DNA from: CAZIOH01 sp964540815
Lineage (GTDB): Bacteria > Myxococcota_A > Polyangia > Fen-1088
Direction of reading: 5' to 3'
Assembly: GCA_964540815.1 (NCBI GenBank)
Contig: CAZIOH010000004.1
Location: forward strand, 62,001 to 126,000
DNA length: 64,000 nt
Below the pieces are notes generated by a model, which ran no database searches, had not been told where the DNA came from, and was given only the letters and a program-made list of their open reading frames with translations. How positions within the stretch are numbered: the stretch's first letter is position 1; each line of letters starts with the position of its first letter. Below are positions 1-9,539 of the stretch, in pieces. The position numbers and the translations under genes are program-made.

Positions 1-63
1 TCGCGGGGCGCCAGCGCCTCGAAGGTGCCGCGGTGGACGCCCTCCTCGTGACGTGACCGTCGG

Positions 64-1152
64 GTGGCCCTCCTGGTCGAGTCCTGCCGGGGGCGCTACG
101 CCCCGAGCCCAACCGGTCGGCTGCACCTCGGCAACGCGCGGACGGCGCTGCTCGCCTGGCTGGCGGCCCGCCTCGGCGGCTGCACCTTCGTGCTGCGGAT
201 CGAGGACCTCGATCGCGGTCGGGCCAGGCCCGAGGCGGAGGGGGCGTTGCTCGACGATCTGCGCTGGCTCGGCATCGACTGGGACGAGGGACCGGACCGG
301 CCGGTGGGCGGCCCGGGCGGCCCGGGCGGCTCGGATGGCGCGATGGGGGCGGTTGGGGGGAGCTCGATCGGGGCTGGTCCGTTCCGCCAGAGCGAGCGGG
401 GGCCGCTCTACGCCGAGGCCGTCGCGCGGCTGCTCGATCGGGGCCTCGCATTTCGCTGTGCCTGCTCGCGGGCCGAGGTGGCCCGGGCCGCGAGCGCCCC
501 GCACCCGGAGGACGACGAAGGCCCGCCCTATCCGGGGACCTGCCGGGATCTGGAAGCCGCTGCGGTCCTGGCCGTGGCACGGGCGGCCGGCCGCCAGCCC
601 TCGGTCCGCCTGCGGGCCTCGGCCTTTGGCGGGGAGACCTTCCCCTTCGTCGATCGGGTGTGCGGCCCCGTCGATCCCTTCGGCCCGCCGCCGGGGCGCC
701 CGGGCTCCGCCGGTCTCGACGATTTCGTGCTGCAGCGGGCGGACGGGCTCGCGGCCTACCAGCTCGCGGTGGTGGTGGACGACGCGGCAATGGGCATCGG
801 CGAGGTCGTGCGGGGCGACGATCTGTTGCGCTCGACCTCGCGGCAGCTGGCCCTCTACCAGGCCTTCGGCTGGAGCCCGCCGGCCTTCGCCCACGTGCCG
901 CTGCTCCTCGCCCCCGACGGCCTGCGCCTGGCCAAGCGCGCCGCCACCCGGCCGCCGCTGCTCTGCGCGCTGCGAGACGGGGAGGCTGGACAGGCGGGAA
1001 TCGAGGCGGATCGGGCGCTCGGTCGCCTGGCGGCCTCGGCGGGCCTCTGCGCGCCCGGTGAGCGGATGTCGGCCCGGGAGCTTCTGGCGCACCTCGGGAC
1101 GCGCGACGCGCTGTGGTCGCGGCTGGCCCGGCAGCCGGTGGTCTGGGCGTAG
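64..1152 (+). CDS. gluQ: Glutamyl-Q tRNA(Asp) synthetase
   Basis: A truncated paralogue of glutamyl-tRNA synthetase. The family loads glutamate onto queuosine at the wobble position of tRNA-Asp. Seen directly: the class I signature HLGN at residues 21-24 inside APSPTGRLHLGN, a KMSKS-like LAKRAA near residue 290, and no anticodon-binding domain (362 aa, against about 470 for GltX). A zinc site of the GluQ type is present: C132, C134, Y156 and C160. A Gly-rich insert (residues 82-104) lies where most homologues have a short loop. The start is GTG at 64; an upstream frame ending at 56 could be the previous gene, but too little is visible to say. Confidence 0.9.
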   Translation: MALLVESCRGRYAPSPTGRLHLGNARTALLAWLAARLGGCTFVLRIEDLDRGRARPEAEGALLDDLRWLGIDWDEGPDRPVGGPGGPGGSDGAMGAVGGSSIGAGPFRQSERGPLYAEAVARLLDRGLAFRCACSRAEVARAASAPHPEDDEGPPYPGTCRDLEAAAVLAVARAAGRQPSVRLRASAFGGETFPFVDRVCGPVDPFGPPPGRPGSAGLDDFVLQRADGLAAYQLAVVVDDAAMGIGEVVRGDDLLRSTSRQLALYQAFGWSPPAFAHVPLLLAPDGLRLAKRAATRPPLLCALRDGEAGQAGIEADRALGRLAASAGLCAPGERMSARELLAHLGTRDALWSRLARQPVVWA

Positions 1153-1328
1153 CGGCAGCGCTGCCGAGTGCGGCCGTGATCCCGGTCCTCGTCCTCGCTC
1201 GTCGCGTCCGGACGAGGACGAGGACGGAGACGGGTTGGACCTGGGGTTTGGGAGCGCGAGGGGGGCGATCGAGCGAAATCTTTGGGGGCGCGTGCAGAGG
1301 CAAGGTACCGTTGTCGCCCGGAGGTCCC

Positions 1329-2246
1329 ATGGCCGTTTCGATCGCGCGTTCGCCGGTTCCTTGCCCGCGGTTCACCCGATTGGGGTGTCTGGGTGCGCTG
1401 CTGCTCTCGGTCGCCACGGGCCTCGGGGGCTTCGCGGGGTCGGCCCGGGCCGACGACGCGGCCGTGCACTACAACCTCGGCCTGCAGCTCAAGCGGGACG
1501 GCAAGCTGCCGGAGGCCATCGCCGAGGTGGAGAAGGCGGTGGAGCTGCGACCTGGCTACGCGGCCGCGCACCTCACCCTCGGCAACCTCTGGCGGGCGCG
1601 CGGGGACTATTCGAAGGCCGCGAGCGAGTACGAGAAGACCGTCGAGCTCGAGCCGAAGGATCCGGTGGCCCGGGGGAACCTCGGCGCCGCCTACGTGCGC
1701 TCCAAGCGCCTCGACGATGGGATCCGGGAGCTCGAGAAGGCGGTGGCGCTGGCGCCCGACGAGTACGAGATCCGGGTGTCCCTGGGGTTCGCCTACCGGC
1801 AGAAGGGCGATCTCAAGAGTGCGATTGTGCATTTGCAACGGGCGACCGAGCTCAAGCCCGGCGAGGAGTCCGGCTGGACAAACCTCGGGGTGGCCAGGTC
1901 CAGGACCGACGACAAGGACGGCGCGGTGGTGGCCTTCACCCGGGCGCTGGCCTTGAACCCGAACAGCCCGGAGAACCACTTCAACCTCGGGGCGGTGTAC
2001 CGGCGCATGCGCGAGACCGACAAGGCCATCGCCGAGTACGAGCTGGCGGTGCGCAACGATCCGAAGTTCGCCAAGGCCTACTACGATCTCGGGATGATGT
2101 ACACCCAGGAGAGGAACGGCGAGGCCGCCGCCGAGGCCTTCCGCAAGTACCTGGCGGTCGGCACCGCCGAGGACGCCCCCTCGCGCAAGGACGCCGAGGA
2201 GCGCCTGCAGGGCCTCGAGGCCAAGCCCCACAAGAAGCCCAAGTGA
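1329..2246 (+). CDS. Exported TPR-repeat protein
   Basis: A 305-aa protein with an N-terminal signal peptide (hydrophobic run at about residues 17-34, cleavage near SARA-DD) followed almost entirely by tandem tetratricopeptide repeats of about 34 residues, recognisable by recurring YNLGL, HLTLGN, GNLGAAY and FNLGAVY helices. TPR arrays are protein-interaction scaffolds; here it would act in the periplasm. The ATG at 1329 is preferred over upstream starts because GGAGG lies 5 bases upstream and the signal peptide begins there. The Lys/Pro-rich C-terminus (KPHKKPK) ends the protein. No enzymatic domain is visible, so the specific partner is unknown. Confidence 0.85.
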   Translation: MAVSIARSPVPCPRFTRLGCLGALLLSVATGLGGFAGSARADDAAVHYNLGLQLKRDGKLPEAIAEVEKAVELRPGYAAAHLTLGNLWRARGDYSKAASEYEKTVELEPKDPVARGNLGAAYVRSKRLDDGIRELEKAVALAPDEYEIRVSLGFAYRQKGDLKSAIVHLQRATELKPGEESGWTNLGVARSRTDDKDGAVVAFTRALALNPNSPENHFNLGAVYRRMRETDKAIAEYELAVRNDPKFAKAYYDLGMMYTQERNGEAAAEAFRKYLAVGTAEDAPSRKDAEERLQGLEAKPHKKPK

Positions 2247-2406
2247 GGTCAGCCCGTCAAGACCCGTGATCGTTGCCGTGGCCGAACCCTGATCGTGGCC
2301 GTGCACGCGAACGCCCCGTTACACCCCTGTGGGCGTGATCGATCCGGTCCGCCACGGCCCACGGGAGCTCCGCGCTCCCGCGAGGCGGTGTGTGTGCCCC
2401 TCGCGA

Positions 2407-4428
2407 TCAGAACTTGATGCCGAGGAAACCCCGGAGGGCCTGGGCCGCCTTGGCGTCGGCCGCGTCGTTCTGGGTCCACAGAGCGGCCGGGCGATCGAGC
2501 GCGGCGAGTGGCCACAGGACCCCCCAGGTCATCCCGGCGTAGAAGCCCTCGGCCGTGTTGCGGTAGTTCACCCCGAGGTTCATCTCGACGCCGTATCCGA
2601 GGGCATTGCCCGGGGTGGCGACCGGGACCTGCGCCACGCTGTAGATGAAGCTGGCATTGAGGCCGACCTGACGGTTCTTCTGCAGATCGATCCAGTACGA
2701 GATCGCCGGCTTGAAGTAGATGGCGTTGGTGACCGTGCCGAGGATGTAGCGAAACAGGATCGAGTCGACGTGGTACTCGGGCGAGAACTTGAAGTCGCGG
2801 ATGCTGCGATCGCCCGGCGGCTGGCGCACGAACCTCCAGCGGTAGTTGAGGTACTGGCTGGGATCCTCGGCCTGGTCACCGCTGGCGCCCCCGGTCTCGA
2901 ACCCGAGGAAGAACGTGTCGTGATAGAGCTTGAGCTCGCTGGCCAGCACCCCGCCGAACTGGCGGAAGGTCACCCGGTTCTGCTCCTCGTTGAGGGCCAG
3001 CAGGATGCCCCCGTGATCCATCTTGCCGAGCAGGCTCGTGCCCTCGAACTCGACGGTGAGGGCCCGGTAGTAGAGCTTGGCCCACAGGCTCGGCTGGACG
3101 AAGTAGGCGTTGATCTGGCTGAGCGGCCGGGTCTGCTCCTTGACCGCCGGGCTGGTGATGCACTGCTCGGCGTTGTCCCCGTTCTGGTTGAGGCTGGCGT
3201 TCGAGCAGGTGTAGTCGGAGAACGAGCTCTGCTGGGTCCGGTAGACCATCTGGAGGCCGTAGTTGAACACCACCTCGCCCCGGTCGACCCGCTCGCGCAG
3301 CTGGATGGGGTTGTCGATCTTGGTGACCGCCGCCATGTACTCGAAGACGTCGTCATCCTGGGCGAGATCGATCGGGTAGCCATCCGAGCCGTAACGACCG
3401 AGGTTGAGCTGGCCCGAAGTGAGCCCCTGCGAGCCGTAGTCGAGGGCCAGGGTGAACTGGTGACCGTAGAGCTGCGTCAGGAGCTCGATCCTGTCCACCG
3501 TGGTGCCCCCGTTGCAGTCGGCGCAGCTCCCGTCGTTGTAGGTCATGCCGCGCCCGAAGTGCCAGGGCATGCGGCCAAAGCGCAGCGAGCCGAACTCGGT
3601 GTCGATCTCGGCCCAGGCCCGCTTGGCACGGATGCTGGAGAGGTACCCGTTCTGTCCCACCTCGGGCGGCATCTGGGTGCCGTACAGAAAAGGGATCGGC
3701 GCCTGGGGGATGGCGTCGCTGAAGGGTCGGTTGAGGCCCGCCAGGCTGTCCGGCGTCGAGCCCATGATGGTGTTGTCGAGCACGTCGATCTGCGAGTGGA
3801 TGCGGATCTGGTCGGTCACGTTGATGGTGGGCTCGAGGCGCAGCCGCAAGGTGGCTGCCGCGAGATCCTTGCTGCCGCAGTTGGCGCCGGGATCGCCGGC
3901 CTTGGTGGCGTCCACGGCCGAGGTGTTCGAGGTGGGCTGGGGGCAGCTGAGCGGGGTCGGGAAGGGCGGAAGTCCGCGGAGGGTCTTCTGGCTGACCACG
4001 CCGTTGGTGTCGGCCAGGTTGGCCTGGTAGGTCTTGTTCGAGTAGCCCTCGGACAGGTTGAAGTTGTGCATGTAGTCGGTCTGCATGCGGAAGTACCCGT
4101 CGAGCTCGAAGAGCTGGGTTCGCCGGCGGGCTTGATCGTCGTAGCCGCTGATGGGCTCGGCGTCGCTGGGCTGGCCAGGCTCCTCGGGCGCCTGCTGGGC
4201 GGGGCCCTCCTCCTTGGCCGGCTGCTGCCCACCCATCGGCCCGCCACCGCCAGGCATGCCGCCCGGCATGCCCCCGGGGGTTCCCATCCCGCCGCCCATC
4301 TGCGCACGCGCGGCGGGCGCCGCCAGCACCGTGGCGAGGGCCCAGGTTGAGAGGATCGTCGAAACGAAACGACCGTGGGCCAAGTTGCAACGGTGACGGC
4401 GAGTGCGGCTGCGACTGCGACAGATCAC
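2407..4428 (-). CDS. Outer-membrane protein, TIGR04551-like
   Basis: A 673-aa exported protein resembling the myxobacterial TIGR04551 family of uncharacterised outer-membrane proteins. The N-terminus has a hydrophobic signal (STWALATVLAAPAARA), then a Met/Gly/Pro-rich low-complexity stretch (GGGMGTPGGMPGGMPGGGG) and a Gln/Glu/Pro linker. The rest has alternating aromatic/hydrophobic and polar residues typical of beta-strands (FRMQTDYMHNF, LRFGRMPWHFGRGM) and ends in an aromatic residue (GIKF), as outer-membrane barrels do. Paired cysteines (CADCNGG) lie in a likely loop. The true start may be the TTG at 4383 just before the signal peptide rather than the ATG at 4428. Substrate and role are unknown. 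Confidence 0.7.
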   Translation of the reverse strand: MICRSRSRTRRHRCNLAHGRFVSTILSTWALATVLAAPAARAQMGGGMGTPGGMPGGMPGGGGPMGGQQPAKEEGPAQQAPEEPGQPSDAEPISGYDDQARRRTQLFELDGYFRMQTDYMHNFNLSEGYSNKTYQANLADTNGVVSQKTLRGLPPFPTPLSCPQPTSNTSAVDATKAGDPGANCGSKDLAAATLRLRLEPTINVTDQIRIHSQIDVLDNTIMGSTPDSLAGLNRPFSDAIPQAPIPFLYGTQMPPEVGQNGYLSSIRAKRAWAEIDTEFGSLRFGRMPWHFGRGMTYNDGSCADCNGGTTVDRIELLTQLYGHQFTLALDYGSQGLTSGQLNLGRYGSDGYPIDLAQDDDVFEYMAAVTKIDNPIQLRERVDRGEVVFNYGLQMVYRTQQSSFSDYTCSNASLNQNGDNAEQCITSPAVKEQTRPLSQINAYFVQPSLWAKLYYRALTVEFEGTSLLGKMDHGGILLALNEEQNRVTFRQFGGVLASELKLYHDTFFLGFETGGASGDQAEDPSQYLNYRWRFVRQPPGDRSIRDFKFSPEYHVDSILFRYILGTVTNAIYFKPAISYWIDLQKNRQVGLNASFIYSVAQVPVATPGNALGYGVEMNLGVNYRNTAEGFYAGMTWGVLWPLAALDRPAALWTQNDAADAKAAQALRGFLGIKF

Positions 4429-4434
4429 GCTGGT

Positions 4435-4890
4435 TTAAGCTCCGTGTGGGGACGCGCAGAGTTCGAACAGAACCCCGCCCGTGGATGCGGGATGAAGGAA
4501 AGCCACCAGATGTCCGCGCGCGCCCTGCCGGGGAACCTCGTCGATGAGCCGGATCCCGTCCTGCTTCAAGGTGGCCAGCGCGGCCGGGAGATCTTCGACC
4601 TCGAAGCAGATGTGGTGCAAGCCCGGTCCCCGGCGCTCGAGGAAGCGTGACAAGCCGGGGTTGCCGGGCTCGCCAGGGTTGGCAAGGCCGCCGGTTCCCT
4701 CGGGAGGGGCGGCCGGGGCGATCACCTCGATGGCCGGGTTCGCGCCGAGGAATGCCACGTCGACCATCTGCGCGGGCACGAATTCGCGGCACGTCACCGG
4801 CAGGCCGAAGAGCTCGGCCAGATCCCGCGTGGACGTCTCGCAGTCGCCGGCGGCGATGGCGATGTGATCGATGCGTTTGACCTTGATCAT
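4435..4890 (-). CDS. mce: Methylmalonyl-CoA epimerase (VOC fold)
   Basis: A 151-aa vicinal-oxygen-chelate protein. The family interconverts (R)- and (S)-methylmalonyl-CoA between propionyl-CoA carboxylase and methylmalonyl-CoA mutase. Seen: two beta-alpha-beta-beta-beta modules, a metal-ligand His in IDHIAIA (H9), a second in GLHHICFEVED, and a Glu in the terminal VLFEL strand. Length matches the family (about 135-150 aa). The ATG at 4890 starts directly at the first strand; a longer in-frame start at 4926 adds an unlikely Arg-rich leader. A Pro/Gly-rich loop (PAAPPEGTGGLANPGEPGNPG) replaces the shorter usual loop. No mutase or carboxylase gene is next to it. Confidence 0.82.
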   Translation of the reverse strand: MIKVKRIDHIAIAAGDCETSTRDLAELFGLPVTCREFVPAQMVDVAFLGANPAIEVIAPAAPPEGTGGLANPGEPGNPGLSRFLERRGPGLHHICFEVEDLPAALATLKQDGIRLIDEVPRQGARGHLVAFLHPASTGGVLFELCASPHGA

Positions 4891-5009
4891 GTGGAGCGAG
4901 ACCGGGGGCCGGCGTGAGGTCCGCAACTCATATCAACGGTTCTCCGGCTTGGAAAGGGCTGGCCGCACTGGAATACCATCTCGTGGCTCACTAAGCTCAG
5001 CTCCATGGC

Positions 5010-6188
5010 GTGCGCGCGACGTCTCACCGCTTCGACCCGGATGGCGGCGTCAGGGTTGCTTTCGTGAGCCTCGCGAGCGCGGTCGGGCAGGTGCTGGCGG
5101 TCGGGTTCCCGTCGACCGAGCTGCCCCAGGAGCTGCGCCTGCGCATCGCGCGGTCGGAGGTGGGGTTCGCGATGTTGTTTCGTCCCAACATCGAGAATCC
5201 GCCCCAGGTGGCCGGGCTGGTGGCCGATATCCGGGCGGCGTCTCCCCCCGACGCAGCCTGCCTGGTGGCCACCGACCAGGAAGGCGGCCTGGTCCAGCGG
5301 CTGCGCGCCCCGCTCACCGTGTGGCCCGACATGTTGTCGGTCGCGGGCGCCGGCGATCTGGCTCGCACCGGTCAGGTGGGCCGGGCGCTCGGCGACGAGC
5401 TCGCGGCCCTGGGGATCGCCTGGGACTTCGCCCCGGTGCTCGACGTGCACACCAACCCGAGCAATCCGGTCATCGCAAACCGCGCGTTCGGAACCACCCC
5501 GGCCGCCGTGATCGCGCACGCGCTCTCCTTCTGGCGTGGGTTGCGGGGGGCAGGGGTGCTCGGCTGTGGCAAGCACTTCCCCGGGCACGGTGACACCACC
5601 AGCGACTCGCACCTCGAGCTGCCGCTGGTGGCGCATCCGCTGTCCCGGCTGCGCCAGATCGAGCTGGCGCCGTTCGCCGCCGCCGCCCGGGCGGGCCTCG
5701 AGGCCATCATGACCGCCCACGTGGTCTTCTCGGCGGTCGACCCGGGTCAGCCGGCCACCCTCTCGCACGCGGTCCTGACCGGCATCCTGCGGGGCGAGCT
5801 CGGGTACCGGGGCGTGATCGTGTCCGATGACCTTGGCATGAAGGCGGTGGCCGATGCCTTCTCGGTCGAGGAGCTGGCGGTGCGCGCCGTGGCCGCGGGG
5901 TGCGACGTGCTCATCATCCGCGAGCCCGCCGCGCGCCAGGTGGCGGCCTTCGAGGCCATCCGCGCCGAGGCCGAGCACAGCCCCGCCTTTCGTCGGCGGG
6001 TCGAGGAGAGCGCCGCCCGCGTCGCCGCCTTCAAGGCCGGAAGCCGGGTCGGTCCGCCCGCGCCGACCGCGGCCCTGGCCTCGCTGCTCGGCACGCCGGC
6101 CCACCGGGCGCTCGCCGCCTCGTTTCCCCCCATCGACCCGCTCGCGGCAGCCTCGGCCGCCGCCCGCTCGCCCGTCGTCGACGCCTGA
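5010..6188 (+). CDS. nagZ: Beta-N-acetylhexosaminidase, GH3 family
   Basis: A 392-aa cytoplasmic glycoside hydrolase of family 3. NagZ removes GlcNAc from anhydromuropeptides during peptidoglycan recycling. Seen: ATDQEGG near residue 88, the NagZ signature KHFPGHGDT at residues 188-196 (His of the Asp/His dyad loop) and VSDDLGMKA at 271-279 carrying the nucleophile Asp (D273 by analogy). There is no signal peptide, consistent with cytosolic recycling. The C-terminus carries an Ala-rich helical extension. The start is uncertain: GTG at 5010 is given, but starts inside the next 20 codons are possible. The gene diverges from mce and converges on the BatA-like gene across a REP-like palindrome. 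Confidence 0.88.
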   Translation: MRATSHRFDPDGGVRVAFVSLASAVGQVLAVGFPSTELPQELRLRIARSEVGFAMLFRPNIENPPQVAGLVADIRAASPPDAACLVATDQEGGLVQRLRAPLTVWPDMLSVAGAGDLARTGQVGRALGDELAALGIAWDFAPVLDVHTNPSNPVIANRAFGTTPAAVIAHALSFWRGLRGAGVLGCGKHFPGHGDTTSDSHLELPLVAHPLSRLRQIELAPFAAAARAGLEAIMTAHVVFSAVDPGQPATLSHAVLTGILRGELGYRGVIVSDDLGMKAVADAFSVEELAVRAVAAGCDVLIIREPAARQVAAFEAIRAEAEHSPAFRRRVEESAARVAAFKAGSRVGPPAPTAALASLLGTPAHRALAASFPPIDPLAAASAAARSPVVDA

Positions 6189-6201
6189 GTCACATCCCTG
6201 T

Positions 6202-6251
6202 CTCATCCCCTCGCCCCGCGGAGCGGGGAGAGGGACAGGGAGAGGTGCCCA
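6202..6251. repeat. REP-like palindrome between convergent genes
   Basis: GC-rich imperfect inverted repeat with arms CCCTCGCCCCGC and GCGGGGAGAGGG around a GGA-type loop, followed by a CAGGGAGAGGTGCCC tail. The tail matches the arms of the larger elements at 33.9 kb and 57.3 kb. It lies between the stops of nagZ and the BatA-like gene, so it could also act as a bidirectional terminator, although no T-tract is seen. Confidence 0.6.
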
Positions 6252-6266
6252 CCTCTCGTCCTCGCG

Positions 6267-8549
6267 CTACGTCGACGCGGTCGCCTCGGGCGCGCCGGCA
6301 GCGGTGGTCCGGCGAGAGCGAAGCGCGAGCGTGAGGGCAGACTCGAGCAGGAGGCAGCCGACGAGGACGATGCCCAGGCGGTGCCACAGCTCGAGGCGGC
6401 GGGTCGGCGCGGCGCGGGTGTCGTCGCCCGCACCGCCGGAGGCTCCGCCGCCGATGCGGTCCGGACGCAGGGCGGCGGGCAGGATCGCGGGGTCGGATTC
6501 GCGGTTGTCGAGGTTGACCAGGAACGATTGCTCTGGCCGGTCCACCCACGAGCCGTTGGTCCGGAAGGCCCGCACCCGGTACTCTCCCGGCTCGTCCGTC
6601 TCACGGAAGAGCACCGCGCGCCCGGAGCGGGCCAATGACCCGCCCGCCGATGGTTGCGCCGTCGGTGGTGCCGTCGGTGTCGCCGTCGGCGACGCCGCCT
6701 GGGTGGGGCTCCCGCTCGCGGACAGGCTGTCGCGCGCATCCGGGACCAGGGCCCGCACGACGCCGTCCGGCTTGGTGATCTCGATGCGCCGATCGTCTGG
6801 GGCCGCCGGGATCTCCCGGAAGCCACCCACCGGGAGGGTGGCCGCCACCTCGCCGGAGGGGACCCCCGCCAGCCACCGCGCCGATTCCTGCATGAGGGGC
6901 AGGAAGCCCGGACGAATCGGCAGGTCGGTCCATTCCCGATCCACCGTCGAGGTGAAGAGCAGAACCCGTCCGCGCCGGACCTCGGTCTGCACCAGGGCCG
7001 GCGCCCCCGACTCGTAGCGCAGCACGAAGACCCGGGTCGCATTGGCCGCCGGCTCCAGCAGCAGGTACTGGAAGAAGCGTGCCGACGACAGCCCGTCGTT
7101 GCCCGCCGAGAACCCGGCCAGCAAGGGCTGCCGGCGATCGATCGGCGCCAGTTGCTCGGCTGGCCGCGTGTCCACCGTCTCGCCCTCGGCGGTCCCGGGA
7201 CGCGCGGCCGCGGTCCGTCGCAGCCCGAGGGGCTGGGGCAGGATGCGCCGCAGCCGCTGGTTCCAGGCGTCGCTGTCCACTCGGTCGCCGACGGCGATGA
7301 AGAGGCCGCCGCCCTCCTCCACGTAACGCACGAGCGCCGCGGACGCCTCGGCGGTCGGGCGCGCGACGTTGGCCAGGAACACCGCCGCGAAGTCGCCGAG
7401 GTTCCGGGTGGCGAGCTCGTCGGGCAAGCACAGCTGGACCTGAAACCGGCTGCCGCCCGCGCGCAGGGCCGCCTCGAGGAAGAACACCTCGTCCTCGTTG
7501 CGGACCGTGCGGGGATCGCCGTTCACCACCAGCACCCGCAGGCCACGGGTCACCTCGATGCGGGTCAACCTGCGATCGTCGAGGGTGAAGCGATCCGCGT
7601 CGATCTCGACCGCCGCCTGGTGCTCGGCCCCACCGCCCGAGAAGGCGTGCAGGAAGCGCTTGCGGGTGCGCCCGAAGGCCGGGATGTCCACGAAGCCGCG
7701 CGCGACCTCGCTGCCGTCGAGGCGCAGCGTGACGCCGAGGTGCTGGGCGGGCTTCGGCGAGAAGTTGGCGATCTCCGCCACGATGGCCACCCCCTGCGCC
7801 CCGACCTCGGGCGCCGGCTCCGACACCACGTCGACGACCGCTCGGTTGTCCCAGGTCGAGCTCTCGCTGCCTCCGAGCGGCACCACCGCGATGCGCACGT
7901 TCCGGGGGCGCTCCGCCGCCGGATCGAAGCCGCTCGCCTGGAGATCGGAGAGCAGGTAGATGTGCCGCTCCGGATGGCTGCCGGACTGGAGGATCTGGGC
8001 CGCGCGGCCGAGGGCGGTGTCGAGATCACCCCGCCGCGCCGAGCAGCCGACGGCGTCGAGGGCCGCCTGCCAGCGACGGCGGTCGGTCGAGGGCTCGGCC
8101 ACCGGGGTGGCGGCGCCCTCCGACGACAGCACCAGCGCCACGTCGGACTGCGGCGCCATCGACTCGACCAGCGCGCGGGCCTTCGCGCGCGCGAGGTCGA
8201 AGACCGTGCCCGGGCCAAGCAGCCCCCGCCGGCGGCACATGCTCGCCGAGTCGTCGAGCACCACGACCGCGCTCTGCGGGATGTCGACCGCCACCGGGAG
8301 ATCGGAGCGGACCTCCGCGAACGGGCGCGCGAAGAGCAGCGGCAGCGCGGCCATGGCGGCGGTGCGCGCCACCAGCAGCAGGATGTCGCGCAGACGCCGG
8401 CGCGCGTGGACCTGGCGTTCGGCGCGCAGCAAGAGCTCCATGGCCGCGAAGCGCAGGGTGTTGGCGCGGCGGCGTCCCATCCGGTGCAGCAGCCAGGGCA
8501 GGAGCGCCGCGCCGAGGCCGAGCAGGAGAGCAGGAGAGAGGAATCGCAT
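6267..8549 (-). CDS. BatA-like membrane protein with VWA domain
   Basis: A 760-aa membrane protein of the aerotolerance/BatA type. Domains in order: the N-terminal BatA segment with a membrane helix (residues 5-21) and the Arg-rich LLLRAERQ linker, a second helix at about 57-77, a von Willebrand A domain with the MIDAS-type motif DDSAS (99-103), a glutamine-amidotransferase-like beta/alpha region (RVLVVNGDPRT; EEGGGLFIAVGD), a Ser/Thr/Pro/Ala linker near residue 610, and a C-terminal helix (IVLVGCLLLESALTLAL). Such proteins sit beside MoxR and DUF58 genes. Here those partners lie on the same strand 1.8 kb upstream, separated by two oppositely oriented genes. Likely role: periplasmic envelope-integrity or chaperone function, by family analogy only. 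Confidence 0.8.
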   Translation of the reverse strand: MRFLSPALLLGLGAALLPWLLHRMGRRRANTLRFAAMELLLRAERQVHARRRLRDILLLVARTAAMAALPLLFARPFAEVRSDLPVAVDIPQSAVVVLDDSASMCRRRGLLGPGTVFDLARAKARALVESMAPQSDVALVLSSEGAATPVAEPSTDRRRWQAALDAVGCSARRGDLDTALGRAAQILQSGSHPERHIYLLSDLQASGFDPAAERPRNVRIAVVPLGGSESSTWDNRAVVDVVSEPAPEVGAQGVAIVAEIANFSPKPAQHLGVTLRLDGSEVARGFVDIPAFGRTRKRFLHAFSGGGAEHQAAVEIDADRFTLDDRRLTRIEVTRGLRVLVVNGDPRTVRNEDEVFFLEAALRAGGSRFQVQLCLPDELATRNLGDFAAVFLANVARPTAEASAALVRYVEEGGGLFIAVGDRVDSDAWNQRLRRILPQPLGLRRTAAARPGTAEGETVDTRPAEQLAPIDRRQPLLAGFSAGNDGLSSARFFQYLLLEPAANATRVFVLRYESGAPALVQTEVRRGRVLLFTSTVDREWTDLPIRPGFLPLMQESARWLAGVPSGEVAATLPVGGFREIPAAPDDRRIEITKPDGVVRALVPDARDSLSASGSPTQAASPTATPTAPPTAQPSAGGSLARSGRAVLFRETDEPGEYRVRAFRTNGSWVDRPEQSFLVNLDNRESDPAILPAALRPDRIGGGASGGAGDDTRAAPTRRLELWHRLGIVLVGCLLLESALTLALRSRRTTAAGAPEATAST

Positions 8550-8643
8550 GGGAGTGGAGTACCGCCAACCGCGTGCTGGCCTGGCACACCCGAGGTTACC
8601 CCAACCAGATGCAAAACGGCGCCCCGACCGCTATCGTGCGGAC

Positions 8644-9459
8644 ATGTACATCGTTCGCTATCTGGATTCTCACGGGCAGACGCACTACGGAAAGCAGCTC
8701 TCCGACGACTCGATCCTGCGCATCGAGGGCGACATCTTCCAGGACTTCGAGGAGACCTCGAGCCGCGCGGACGTGCGCAAGCTGCTGGCACCGGTGGCGC
8801 CGACCGGCCTGTGGTGCATCGGCCTCAACTATCGCAAGCATGCCGAGGAGACCAAGGCCAAGCTCCCGGAGTTTCCCATCCTCTTCATGAAGGGGGTGAA
8901 CGCCACCCAGGGCCCGGGCGACCCGATCGTCCTGCCGCGCCAGCTGCGCAGCGACGAGGTCGACTACGAGTGCGAGCTGGCGGTGGTGATCGGCAAGGCC
9001 TGCAAGAACGTGTCGCGGGCGAAGGCCCTCGACCACGTGCTCGGTTACACCTGCGCCAACGACGTCAGCGCCCGCGACTGGCAGATCCGCCGCGGGGGGA
9101 GTCAGTGGTGCCGCGGCAAGACCTTCGACACCTTCGCCCCGCTCGGACCGCGGCTCGTGACCCGCGAGTCCATCCCCAACCCGAACGCCCTGCGCATCGC
9201 GACCATCCTCAATGGGCAGCGGGTCCAGGACTCGACCACCGCGGACATGATCTTCGACGTCCCGACGCTCATCGAGTACCTGAGCGGCAGCACCACCTTG
9301 CTGCCCGGGACGGTGATCCTGACCGGAACGCCGCAGGGGGTGGGAATGGCGCGGCAGCCGCCGGTCTGGCTGAAGCCCGGGGACGAGGTCAAGGTGGAGA
9401 TCGAAGGCATCGGCACCCTGGTGAACCCGGTCGTGGAGGAGGCCGAGCGCGTCGGGTGA
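8644..9459 (+). CDS. Fumarylacetoacetate hydrolase family enzyme
   Basis: A 271-aa FAH-family protein: a short N-terminal beta domain (residues 1-55) and the catalytic FAH fold. Family members hydrolyse, decarboxylate or hydrate 2-oxo acids with an active-site divalent metal. Seen: CIGLNYRKHAEE, the acidic pair in VDYECELAVVIG, the metal-ligand region GYTCANDVSARDWQ, the active-site lysine region RGKTFDTFAPLGP, and the C-terminal GTPQGVG loop. These fit 2-keto-4-pentenoate hydratase/acylpyruvase-like members. The exact substrate cannot be read from the sequence. The ATG at 8644 follows a divergent region shared with the BatA-like gene. Confidence 0.88.
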   Translation: MYIVRYLDSHGQTHYGKQLSDDSILRIEGDIFQDFEETSSRADVRKLLAPVAPTGLWCIGLNYRKHAEETKAKLPEFPILFMKGVNATQGPGDPIVLPRQLRSDEVDYECELAVVIGKACKNVSRAKALDHVLGYTCANDVSARDWQIRRGGSQWCRGKTFDTFAPLGPRLVTRESIPNPNALRIATILNGQRVQDSTTADMIFDVPTLIEYLSGSTTLLPGTVILTGTPQGVGMARQPPVWLKPGDEVKVEIEGIGTLVNPVVEEAERVG

Positions 9460-9508
9460 GGCCCGCGCGGATTCGAGCTCGGCGGAGCGGAGGGCCAGCG
9501 AGTCCGAT

Positions 9509-9539
<31 letters not shown>

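Noticed and set aside
1..63. Possible end of an upstream gene (frame stopping at 56)
   Set aside because: Only 17 codons are visible, too few to support a gene or a strand.
2329..4350. A 673-codon plus-strand open frame
   Set aside because: Exact antisense of the outer-membrane protein gene, with no recognisable domain.
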